From assembly GCA_002476865.1 (NCBI GenBank), contig DLNA01000016.1:5086-15149 (forward strand): a stretch of DNA of 10,064 bases, read 5' to 3'. Under the pieces are notes generated by a model that saw only the letters and a list, made by a program, of their open reading frames with translations, made no database searches and was not told where the DNA came from. Within the stretch, counting starts at the first letter, position 1, and each line of letters begins with the position of its first letter. The DNA comes from Patescibacteria group bacterium UBA7522 (GTDB taxonomy: Bacteria > Patescibacteriota > CPR2 > UBA1875). Shown here in pieces: positions 1 to 6,900 of the stretch. The translations under genes and the position numbers were made by a program.

Positions 1-240
1 AAAGAATTTGTATTCTCAGCCGATGAGCAGGCCTTCTACCAAGAGAAGGGTTTTGAAAATAAACCCGGTAGATGTAAAGAATGTCGAATCGCCAAGAAGA
101 ATGCTGGTCGATTTGAACGGAAGGAGACAACAATTACTTGTTCTTCTTGTGGTAAAGAGGATACTGTTCCTTTTGAACCAAAAGATCCTTCTAACGTTCT
201 TTGCAGAGATTGCTTTAGAGCGCAAAAAGACGCCGCTTAA
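1..240 (+). CDS. Zinc-ribbon domain protein, 5' end outside window
   Basis: The frame is open from base 1 to a TAA at 238-240 and gives 79 residues with no internal start, so the gene begins upstream of the window. The visible N-terminal part (FSADEQAFYQEKGFENKP, then RCKECR) matches the probable zinc-ribbon family zf-trcl, in which an earlier CxxC normally pairs with the CKEC seen here at residues 25-28. That first pair is presumably off the edge. A second ribbon follows: CSSC (47-50) and CRDC (68-71) are separated by exactly 17 residues, the CxxC-x17-CxxC pattern. The protein is therefore probably a small cytoplasmic double zinc ribbon. Its partner (nucleic acid or protein) is unknown. A hairpin terminator follows directly, so it ends its transcription unit. 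The family call is from remembered motif patterns. Confidence 0.85.
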   Translation, partial: KEFVFSADEQAFYQEKGFENKPGRCKECRIAKKNAGRFERKETTITCSSCGKEDTVPFEPKDPSNVLCRDCFRAQKDAA

Positions 241-246
241 GCGGTG
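231..246 (+). other. Stop-codon hairpin before the terminator
   Basis: A 12-bp perfect palindrome at 233-244 (CCGCTTAAGCGG) has the gene's TAA stop codon in its centre. With a G-T wobble and a further C-G pair the hairpin extends to 231-246. Its right arm, GCGGT (241-245), is also complementary to ACCGC (256-260), the left arm of the terminator. The two hairpins could therefore form in tandem, or the pairing of 241-245 with 256-260 could replace the terminator. The base pairing is visible in the sequence; any regulatory role is only inference. Confidence 0.4.
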
Positions 247-250
247 TAGC

Positions 251-276
251 AAAAAACCGCCTTCGGGCGGTTTTTT
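251..276 (+). terminator. Intrinsic terminator after the zinc-ribbon gene
   Basis: The stem is CCGCC (257-261) paired with GGCGG (266-270) around a TTCG tetraloop (262-265). It is extended by six A:T pairs formed from the A run at 251-256 and the T run at 271-276. A UUCG-type loop on a GC stem followed by T6 is a textbook Rho-independent terminator. Because A and T runs flank it symmetrically it could also stop transcription from the other strand, but no convergent gene is visible here. Confidence 0.9.
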
Positions 277-325
277 GATTTTAGATATCATTTATAAATA
301 GCTATGAAAAAGTGTTTATTTGTAG

Positions 326-331
326 TAGAAT
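326..331 (+). promoter_or_regulatory. Possible -10 box for the membrane protein/glycosyltransferase operon
   Basis: TAGAAT lies 12 nt before the ATG at 344 in the gap following the terminator, so a promoter is expected about here. No good -35 hexamer is seen 16-18 nt upstream. The 12-nt spacing equals that of the much better promoter ahead of the gene at 2444, which is the main reason for listing it. Confidence 0.3.
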
Positions 332-343
332 GTACGAGCAAAA

Positions 344-763
344 ATGAAAATTAAAAAAATTGATTTTAACTTTAGGGCAAAAATTAATCCACTAATCGAG
401 CGCCTAGGTTCTCATATCCGAAGCCCTTATTTTAAAGATACGATAACTCAACTATTTATTCTGCCAACTCTTGCTCTATCATTGGCTTCGTGGATTTTTT
501 CCCTTTATTTTTTTAAGGTTACAAAATATTTAGTTCCTTTAAGATATAGCAGTTTTTTGGGATTTTCCAGGATTGGTAAGTGGTATGAATCTTATGAACT
601 GGTAATTTTTATGACAATCTGTGTCTTGATTAATCTTTTTCTTGCTAATGTTGTTTATAAAAAAGATAAATTCCTGGCTCATATTATAACGGCAAGTAAC
701 ATTTTTATTACGCTAGTCGTTATTACAATGATTATTAATTTTGGAAGAATAATAAACCAATGA
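344..763 (+). CDS. Three-TM membrane protein of unknown function
   Basis: This 139-residue protein has a basic N-terminus (MKIKKIDFNFRAK) and about three membrane helices, at roughly residues 37-57, 85-105 and 113-134. Between the first two is an aromatic stretch containing PLRYSSFLGF and GKWYESYE. The general pattern resembles small conserved membrane proteins often seen in Patescibacteria, but that is from memory and I cannot name a family. The gene starts a unit right after a terminator and its TGA overlaps the next ATG (ATGA at 760-763). It is therefore co-transcribed and probably translationally coupled with the glycosyltransferase, so a helper or partner role in the same membrane complex is a reasonable inference. 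No ribosome-binding site is evident before the ATG. Confidence 0.75.
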   Translation: MKIKKIDFNFRAKINPLIERLGSHIRSPYFKDTITQLFILPTLALSLASWIFSLYFFKVTKYLVPLRYSSFLGFSRIGKWYESYELVIFMTICVLINLFLANVVYKKDKFLAHIITASNIFITLVVITMIINFGRIINQ

Positions 764-2388
764 CAGAGAACTGGTACGAATCAAGAAAATTTATAAGATT
801 TTTAGAGATTATCCCCGGGCTTTTTGCTTGGGGCTTTATAGCATTGCCTTTCGTTTTGGCGTTTGTTTCACCCGTTGCGCTCGGTGTTTTGATAATGCTT
901 TATAGTATGATCTGGCTCGGGAAAGCGCTTAATATTTCAAGACATCTAGTCAGTGGTTTTTTTCGACTTAGAAAGAATATGAAGATAAACTGGCTCGATC
1001 TGCTTAAAAAAACATCAAAAATAAAAAAAGTTGAGACATTCTGGCTCAATCGATCAAAGCGGTTCAAAAAACCTTCTGACAAAGAAGAGCTGGGTCTTGT
1101 TAGGGCTCTAGGTAGTAGGCAGGATTTAATAAAGGATTGGCGCGATCTTTATCATGTGGTTATTTTTGCTGTTTCTTCTGAACGGCTCGATATCACAGAA
1201 TCATCTTTAAAATTTATAATAGCATCCAACTATCCGAACGATAAAATAATTGTTGTTTTTGCTGGCGAAGAAAAATATAAAGAAGGGTTTTTAGAGGATA
1301 TAAAAATTCTGGAAAAAAAATATGCTCATAAGTTTAAGGATTTTAGATGGTATCTTCACACCCTAAAAGACGGCGAGGTTGTTGGCAAGGGCTCAAATAT
1401 AACTAATGCGGGTAAGAAATTCTGGAAAGATTATAAAAACAAGGGTCTTTTACCGGAGAATATGATTGTTACAACACTAGACGCTGATCACACTGTTCAT
1501 TGCGAGTATTTTGCTCGGCTTTCTTATCAGTATGTCATGGATTCCAATAGGCACAACAAAACCTATCAGCCAATCCCTCTTCTATTTAATAACATTTGGG
1601 ATGTCCCGATGCTAAATAGAATCGCCGCCGTTTCAACCTCCTTCTGGCAATTTATTGAAGGGATGCGTTCATATAAATTAAGAACCTTTGCCGCTCATTC
1701 CCAAACAATGGACACTCTTTTAAAAACAGATTTTTGGTCTGTTAAAACCATTGTTGAAGATGGCCATCAGTATTGGCGTACTTATTTTGCCCTTGGGGGC
1801 GATGCTCATATTGTGCCAATGTATATCCCGGTTTATCAGGATGCTGTTTTGGGGGAAAACGTTTGGCAATCTATTAAAAATCAATATAAACAGTTGCGCC
1901 GCTGGTCTTGGGGTGTAACTGACTTTCCATTTGTTGTGATTAATGCTATTAAACACAAGGAGATTCCCCTGTTCGAAAGATTACTTCAGATATATCGTCA
2001 GTTTATCTCTTTTTTCACATGGGCTTCGGCTTCATTCTTCTTGGCTACTTCATGGATTCCGCTTGCCTTAAGTCAGGCGTTCCAGGATACCGCCTTTGCT
2101 CACAACTCTAGTTTGTATGCATCAAAAACTCTTTCATTTGCTTGGTTCGGTGTCTTTTTGAATTACTGGCTTTCTCTGTTTTTATTTCCACCAAAGCCAA
2201 AACATTATGGACTTAGGTATAATTTAGAGATGATCTTCCAGTGGGTTTTTTCTCCGATTTTTGCAATTTTTATTTTGGCTTTACCGGCACTCGAAACCCA
2301 AACTCGACTTATTATAAACAAACGCCTTGAATATTTTTGGGTAACTCCAAAGCTAAGAAAAAGCGAACTCACTCATCTTAAAAAATAA
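760..2388 (+). CDS. Membrane glycosyltransferase, family 2 (processive type)
   Basis: The 542-residue protein has two N-terminal TM helices (about residues 14-57), a cytoplasmic GT-A domain (about 130-385) and three C-terminal TM helices (about 415-437, 457-476, 491-511). The catalytic motifs are visible: DAD (Asp241-Asp243) for the metal and nucleotide-sugar, Glu333-Asp334 in VEDGHQYW for the general base, and QLRRW (378-382), the QxxRW signature of cellulose- or hyaluronan-synthase-like enzymes. The layout matches the Glyco_trans_2_3 type, which transfers sugar to a lipid or growing chain at the inner face of the membrane. The sugar and acceptor cannot be read from sequence. GGAAGA at 743-748 may serve as its ribosome-binding site, 11 nt upstream of the start, in addition to coupling with the preceding gene. 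Product: a surface glycan or glycolipid (inference). Confidence 0.85.
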   Translation: MTENWYESRKFIRFLEIIPGLFAWGFIALPFVLAFVSPVALGVLIMLYSMIWLGKALNISRHLVSGFFRLRKNMKINWLDLLKKTSKIKKVETFWLNRSKRFKKPSDKEELGLVRALGSRQDLIKDWRDLYHVVIFAVSSERLDITESSLKFIIASNYPNDKIIVVFAGEEKYKEGFLEDIKILEKKYAHKFKDFRWYLHTLKDGEVVGKGSNITNAGKKFWKDYKNKGLLPENMIVTTLDADHTVHCEYFARLSYQYVMDSNRHNKTYQPIPLLFNNIWDVPMLNRIAAVSTSFWQFIEGMRSYKLRTFAAHSQTMDTLLKTDFWSVKTIVEDGHQYWRTYFALGGDAHIVPMYIPVYQDAVLGENVWQSIKNQYKQLRRWSWGVTDFPFVVINAIKHKEIPLFERLLQIYRQFISFFTWASASFFLATSWIPLALSQAFQDTAFAHNSSLYASKTLSFAWFGVFLNYWLSLFLFPPKPKHYGLRYNLEMIFQWVFSPIFAIFILALPALETQTRLIINKRLEYFWVTPKLRKSELTHLKK

Positions 2389-2402
2389 ATTAGTTCTTAT
2401 CC

Positions 2403-2431
2403 TTGACACTGTGCTGGGCCGGGTTTAATAT
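2403..2431 (+). promoter_or_regulatory. Near-consensus sigma-70 promoter of the zinc-ribbon gene at 2444
   Basis: A perfect TTGACA (2403-2408) is followed after 17 nt by TAATAT (2426-2431). The predicted transcription start is near 2438, only about 6 nt before the ATG at 2444, so the mRNA would be nearly leaderless. No terminator is visible in the short gap after the glycosyltransferase gene, so read-through into this gene is also possible. Confidence 0.75.
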
Positions 2432-2443
2432 CAGAATTAGTTT

Positions 2444-2788
2444 ATGGACGAAAAGAGATTTTTTAATTTATTGAAAAGCTTACAGAGTGTGATGAAGTGC
2501 CCATCTTGTGGTTCTTTGTATGAAGTTTCCGAAATGCAGTTCGTTGGCAGTCAGGATGGCTACTTTCTTTTATCAATGAATTGTAGCAAATGTTCTCTTC
2601 CGGTTTGGGTTAATATTTTTTCAGGTAAAAATGGTCGAGGCAGTTTTACGGGCGATCTAACGATAAACGACATCAGTTTATTAAATCGAGAACCGGTAAC
2701 TACAGCTGAAGTTATTGATTTTCATCTGTTAATAAAAAATTTTGACGGTGATTTTAAGAAAGCATTTAGGGATACTAAAAAAACATAA
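2444..2788 (+). CDS. Small four-cysteine zinc-ribbon protein, function unknown
   Basis: This 114-residue soluble protein opens with a short helix (MDEKRFFNLLKSLQSV). It then has CPSC (Cys19, Cys22) and CSKC (Cys47, Cys50), a treble-clef or zinc-ribbon arrangement with 24 residues between the pairs. The intervening and following parts look like beta strands (YFLLSMNC, PVWVNIF). The rest (about 65-114) is a mixed region ending in a basic tail (DTKKT). The start at 2444 is supported by a near-consensus promoter ending 12 nt upstream. There is no Shine-Dalgarno sequence. It stands alone between a glycosyltransferase operon and rplY, so context gives no clear role. A protein- or nucleic-acid-binding adaptor is possible, but I do not recognise the family. 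Confidence 0.75.
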   Translation: MDEKRFFNLLKSLQSVMKCPSCGSLYEVSEMQFVGSQDGYFLLSMNCSKCSLPVWVNIFSGKNGRGSFTGDLTINDISLLNREPVTTAEVIDFHLLIKNFDGDFKKAFRDTKKT

Positions 2789-2855
2789 AATTTTCTTTTT
2801 TTGAAGTTTAAAATAAAAACTGAATTAAGAATTAATTGATCGAAAATCAAAACTA

Positions 2856-2884
2856 TTGCTCGGATGGTTTTTTTTTGCTATACT
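2856..2884 (+). promoter_or_regulatory. Extended -10 promoter of rplY
   Basis: TTGCTC (2856-2861) and TATACT (2879-2884) are separated by 17 nt, and TGC immediately before the -10 gives an extended -10 element. The predicted start is near 2891, so the leader before the ATG at 2902 would be about 11 nt. It contains no Shine-Dalgarno sequence. Confidence 0.65.
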
Positions 2885-2901
2885 GACCTTTGCGATAAAT
2901 T

Positions 2902-3564
2902 ATGGAAAAAATTGTTTTAAAAGCAGAAAAAAGAACTGAAAAATCAAATGCGGCAAGAGCGAAAAACTTACTGCCGTCCGTTATTTATGGTAAGGGAAAA
3001 GAAGCAATATCTTTGTCTATTGATCAGTCGGAATTTAAAAAGGCCTATAAAGAGGTGGGTAGTTCAGCAATTATTACGCTAAAAGTTGATGAAAAAGACA
3101 AAAATGTTCTCGTTCAAGATGTTCAAAAACATCCGGTGACTGACGAATTTATTCATGCTGATTTTTACGAAGTTTCGTTAACGGAAAAAATTACAACAAA
3201 TGTTCCAATTAAATTTATTGGTGATTCTCCGGCTGTTCTTGATCAAAACGGAACATTAATGACTAATAAAAACGAACTAGAAGTTGAGTGTTTGCCACTT
3301 GACCTTCCTCACGAAATTGAGATTGATATTAGTTCTTTAGATAATTTTGAAAAAGCTATCCATGTTTCCGACATAGTTCTTTCCGACAAGGTTGAAATAA
3401 AAGATGATCCAGAAGTAATGGTTGTTACGGTTGAGCCGCCAAGAAGCGAAGAAGAGCTAGCCGAGCTTGAAGAGCCGGTTTCGGAAGGTGAAATGCCCGA
3501 GAGTGAGCACGGCGAAGATTCTCCAGAGGAAAACGAAGAAGAAGCAGAATCTGAAAAAGAATAA
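2902..3564 (+). CDS. rplY: 50S ribosomal protein L25 (TL5/CTC form)
   Basis: This is the 5S rRNA-binding protein of the large subunit. Residues 1-90 form the L25 domain: KAEKRTEKSNAARA, then LLPSVIYGKG, then VLVQDVQKHPVTDEFIHADF, which is the strongly conserved signature. Residues about 96-185 are the TL5/CTC beta-domain (VPIKFIGDSPAV, LPHEIEIDISSL, DPEVMVVTVEPP). The 220-residue length fits the long CTC form rather than the roughly 94-residue E. coli form. From about residue 186 a low-complexity, strongly acidic tail rich in Glu follows, common in this family and probably disordered. It has its own promoter and terminator, so it is monocistronic. No Shine-Dalgarno sequence is present, in line with a very short leader. 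Confidence 0.95.
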   Translation: MEKIVLKAEKRTEKSNAARAKNLLPSVIYGKGKEAISLSIDQSEFKKAYKEVGSSAIITLKVDEKDKNVLVQDVQKHPVTDEFIHADFYEVSLTEKITTNVPIKFIGDSPAVLDQNGTLMTNKNELEVECLPLDLPHEIEIDISSLDNFEKAIHVSDIVLSDKVEIKDDPEVMVVTVEPPRSEEELAELEEPVSEGEMPESEHGEDSPEENEEEAESEKE

Positions 3565-3590
3565 AAACCCCGATAATTATCAGAGTTTTT
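3563..3590 (+). terminator. Probable terminator of rplY
   Basis: An A5 run (3563-3567) pairs with T5 (3586-3590). An imperfect CCCC/AGAG segment and the palindrome GATAATTATC (3572-3581) complete the hairpin. The T run follows directly, with further T-rich sequence after it, as expected for an intrinsic terminator. The stem is interrupted by mismatches and has few G:C pairs, so it may be weak. Confidence 0.5.
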
Positions 3591-3677
3591 GTTCTTTTGG
3601 GCAGTAATTTAATATTTATATTTTTTTAAATTTTAATTCTTTTTTAAATAATATCTCGAGGATGATATATTTTTTTA

Positions 3678-3706
3678 TTGATTTTTCATGATTTTTTATT
3701 TATATT
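3678..3706 (+). promoter_or_regulatory. Possible promoter of the giant sensor-kinase gene
   Basis: TTGATT (3678-3683), 17 nt, then TATATT (3701-3706) predicts a start near 3713. It would lie just before a purine-rich, Shine-Dalgarno-like AAGGGGGA (3719-3726). The region is extremely AT-rich, so chance matches are likely, and TACTAT at 3712-3717 is an alternative -10. The rest of the gap from 3591 to 3720 is low-complexity T-rich sequence in which I see no gene. Confidence 0.35.
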
Positions 3707-3718
3707 TTAGATACTATT

Positions 3719-3726
3719 AAGGGGGA
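3719..3726 (+). promoter_or_regulatory. Shine-Dalgarno-like AAGGGGGA without a nearby ATG
   Basis: This purine block is the only good ribosome-binding-site candidate near the giant gene. The nearest ATG downstream (3752) is 25 nt away, beyond the usual 5-10 nt. In the reading frame of the kinase the codons at a suitable distance are ATT (3730) and ATA (3736), both very rare start codons. It therefore bears directly on the unsettled start of that gene. Confidence 0.4.
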
Positions 3727-3936
3727 CTTATTTTAATAAGAAAATCTACGCATGAAAAAACAAAAGGTCCTTTCTACAAAATTTGGTGGAAAAGTTTTCA
3801 AATTTTCAGATACAATAATTTTTTTCCCCTTCATCTGAAAGCAACAAAAGTCAGGGCTTATAAATGGTGGCACGAGCAAAAGTTTTCGAATTTTTTTAAC
3901 TACTTTTTTTTATGTATTTATCTGATTTGTTCAATA
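3721..3936 (+). other. In-frame N-terminal leader upstream of the first ATG of the giant kinase gene
   Basis: After a TAA at 3718-3720 the kinase frame stays open for 72 codons up to the ATG at 3937, yet it holds no ATG, GTG or TTG. Its translation looks like real protein: a basic, Trp/Tyr-rich stretch (KGPFYKIWWKSFQIFRY, then LHLKATKVRAYKWWHEQK) leads into a hydrophobic helix (FFLCIYLICSIMTLFLTSP) that crosses position 3937. Starting at 3937 would cut this membrane or signal segment in half and leave no basic n-region. An ATG at 3752 in the neighbouring frame begins ATG-A6-C. Adding one A to the run would join it to this frame as MKKTKGPFYK, adding about 62 residues. The true start is therefore probably near 3752, with an indel, slippage or sequencing error in the A run. 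Confidence 0.7.
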
Positions 3937-6900
3937 ATGACCCTTTTTTTAACATCCCCACAAACTTTAAATGCGGCTACGCTTGTTAGAGAAGAGGCAA
4001 TTGTCAAATATGCTGGAGAGGATGTCTATTATTTTAATACAGAAAAAAAAGAGGCCACTGAATTATCGGCCAGCTTTCAGAACGATCGAAGTCCGTCGAT
4101 ATATGAAAATAAAGTTGTTTATGTAAGTTACAAGGACGGTGATTCTGAGATATATTTAAAGAATTTATCAAACGGAAACGAAGTAAGAATAACCGATTAT
4201 TCTTCACAAAAAGAAAAGCCAGTAATTTATAATAATTATATTGCGTGGGTGGACTATCGTAACGGCGATGCTGATATTTTTTTTGTTAATTTAGAAGATC
4301 CGGAAACCCTACATAATAATGTTAATATAACACCCAACACTGAAAACTCTAATCAGCTTGAACCGGTAATTTATAATAATTATATTGCCTGGGCCGATGA
4401 AAGAAATGGTTCTAACTCGGATATTTTTTTCATTGATATTTCTGATTCAGATTCTTTAGAAAATCCAATTAATATTACCAACGAACCCAACTCACATCAA
4501 AAACAGCCTGCTATTTATAATAATTATATTGCCTGGACAGATTATCGCAACGGATATAGTGACATATATTTGAATACCCTTGATAATCAGGAAAATTTTG
4601 AAAATCCTATTAATGTTACGCCTTTTAGCAATGGTTCTTTCGAGCAATCTCCGTCTATATTTGGAAACTTTCTTCTTTGGCAGAGTGATTCGGGTGGAAA
4701 TGGTCAGGATATATATTTGGCAAGAATTGATGATTTAGAAAATTTTGAGAATATAACACCTAATTCTGGCGGCGCAAATGAAGAATTTCCTCATATTAAT
4801 AACAATAAAGCTGTTTGGCAAAGAGAATTTAATGGACACACCGAGATAGTGTACTATGATATTATTTCAAAAAATAGTGAAGTGTTGCCACTCGATTTAA
4901 AAAATCAGTTTGCTCCCAAAATTTATAATGAAAATATTGTTTGGCAATCAGAAAAACCTGTTCCCTATAACGCCAAAACAGATGGACAATGGACGGTGTT
5001 TAAGGATGGAAATTCATGCGGAATCTATGCGGTTAAAAACGCCCCAGAAACAATTAAGAAGATCTCTTTGGATTGTAATGACTTCTTCGTATCTGAAGGA
5101 AAGGTTTTGCTTTATGAATATGACTCAGAAACTACTAAGATGCAGTATTATCTATATGATTTAAATAATGACAACAAAACAAAAATTACCAATGACGAGG
5201 TGGAGAGAATTGATGTTTCCTATTCTAACGGAAAAATGGTTTGGGCCCAACAGACCCAGGACAATAATCAGGAAATATATTATGCGAATATTAATCAATC
5301 GGAAGCTTTGAATTCGATTATGGTAAGCTCTTTGGGCGGGCACCCCAACCATACATATATTGCATCAAATCCTCAAATAGCTGGTAATTTTATTGCTTGG
5401 AATCAATCTTTTTTTGATGGAATTAGGTGGTCTTATGGAATTTATGGTGCCAAAATAAGGATTGATGGCACACCTGAATTAAAATTTCCCTACGAAGATG
5501 GTTTAAGGCAAGATATTAATTTTTCGCCCCCTTCGGTATCTGAGAATGGTAAGATTGTTTGGATTGATAATTCATCAGGAAATAACGAGATCTATCTAGG
5601 AAGAATTGATATTTCTAATCGGGAAAAAATAAAAATAACTGACTCCTCTGGCTCATACCAGATAGAGGGATCGCCAAAAATTAGTGATAACAAAATCGTT
5701 TGGGTTGATAATCGATCTGATTTTTTTAATGTATATATAGCCAACGTTTTGTTTACGGATTCAATAAATATCTTTTCGCTTTCAGCGCAGAGCGCCGAAC
5801 AAAGCCTCCCTTACATAATTAATAGTAAGATTGTTTGGGTTGATTATCGTAATGATTTTGCCGAACTTTATTTTGGCGAGCTTGATAGTTCCCCGCCTAT
5901 TTTTACTAATCTACCCGGTACCAATAGGGTAATAAATATTGAGGAAGACCAGATTATTAGATCGTCTCCGCTTTTAATTAGGGTAAGGCCTATTGATACT
6001 GATAATGAAATAGAAAAAGTTGAATTTTATTTTGCGAATAACTTATTAGGTGTCGCCAATAGTCCGGATAATGAAGGTGTTTATGAATCAGTTGTTGATA
6101 TAAATGGTTATAATTTTTCTCCTGGTTCTGAGGTTGTGAAAGTGTTTACTTTTGACACGGTTGGCAATAGGGCGGATCTTAGTGTCTCGATAGTCCCCGA
6201 CCCATTATTCTTTCCTTATTTGAATGTTAAGAAACTTTCTAATGAGATTCAGGAGGCAAGAGATTTAAAAAGTTCGGGTGATAAAATTGTTTGGCATGAT
6301 TCCAGGAATGGGAATCAAGATATATTTGTAGCCGATCTTTCCAATAAAAATTCAATAGTGGAAAGAGCTGTTACAGAAAAAGAGGGTGAGCAATTAATAA
6401 TCTCTTTTGAAAATAATTTTCTTCTTTGGTTGGATTTAGATTTGGGGACCGAAAACTCAAAAATATACGTAAGTGATTTAAGCGATATTCGAGCAATAGA
6501 TACTATTTCTATTGCCACAATGCCCGGAGAAAAACATATAAATAAATTTATTGGTCAACGTGTAATTTGGGGCTTAGGGACTTGGCCAAGTACGGAATAT
6601 TTTTTAACAGATTTTTCAAAAAGAGATGACATTAAAACAGTTCAATTAACACAGGCAACCGGTTTTGTTTATGATGTCTGGGGAAATAAAATACTAGTGT
6701 CTGATAACAATGGATTGCGGGTTATTGATGTAACGGATATGAATAATATTTCTTATTATCATATTGCCGATGATTTTTCACACTTTGATAACAGGATAAT
6801 TAATGGTAATGTTTTTTGGAAAAGTGAAGGAAATTTTTATCTCTCGGATATTTCTAATCCTCAAGATATTAAGGTTTATCTGTTAGACACTGGTTTACAT

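Noticed and set aside
8..301. 97-codon + strand frame and a 91-codon - strand frame over the first gene
   Set aside because: Both overlap the zinc-ribbon frame that begins at base 1 and has conserved cysteine pairs. The + strand one also reads through the terminator hairpin. Their translations show no recognisable features.
304..354. 16-codon frame MKKCLFVVECTSKNEN before the membrane protein
   Set aside because: Very short, it overlaps the start of the gene at 344 in another frame and has no support as a leader peptide.
2773..2802. A-run/T-run hairpin after the zinc-ribbon gene at 2444 as a terminator
   Set aside because: The possible stem is almost entirely A:T with a C-C mismatch, too weak to call in such AT-rich sequence.
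3591..3720. Low-complexity AT-rich gap examined for a small RNA, riboswitch or CRISPR-like repeats
   Set aside because: Only homopolymer-like T and A runs and a short ATATC/GATAT inverted repeat (3651-3668) are present. There is no conserved structure or repeated unit.
3752..3838. 28-codon frame starting at ATG 3752 as an independent small gene
   Set aside because: Its translation is unremarkable after the first few residues. The ATG makes better sense as the displaced start of the kinase leader one frame away.
4910..5164. 84-codon + strand frame within the giant gene
   Set aside because: It lies fully inside the propeller-coding frame, which has clear repeat structure here, so it is a shadow frame.
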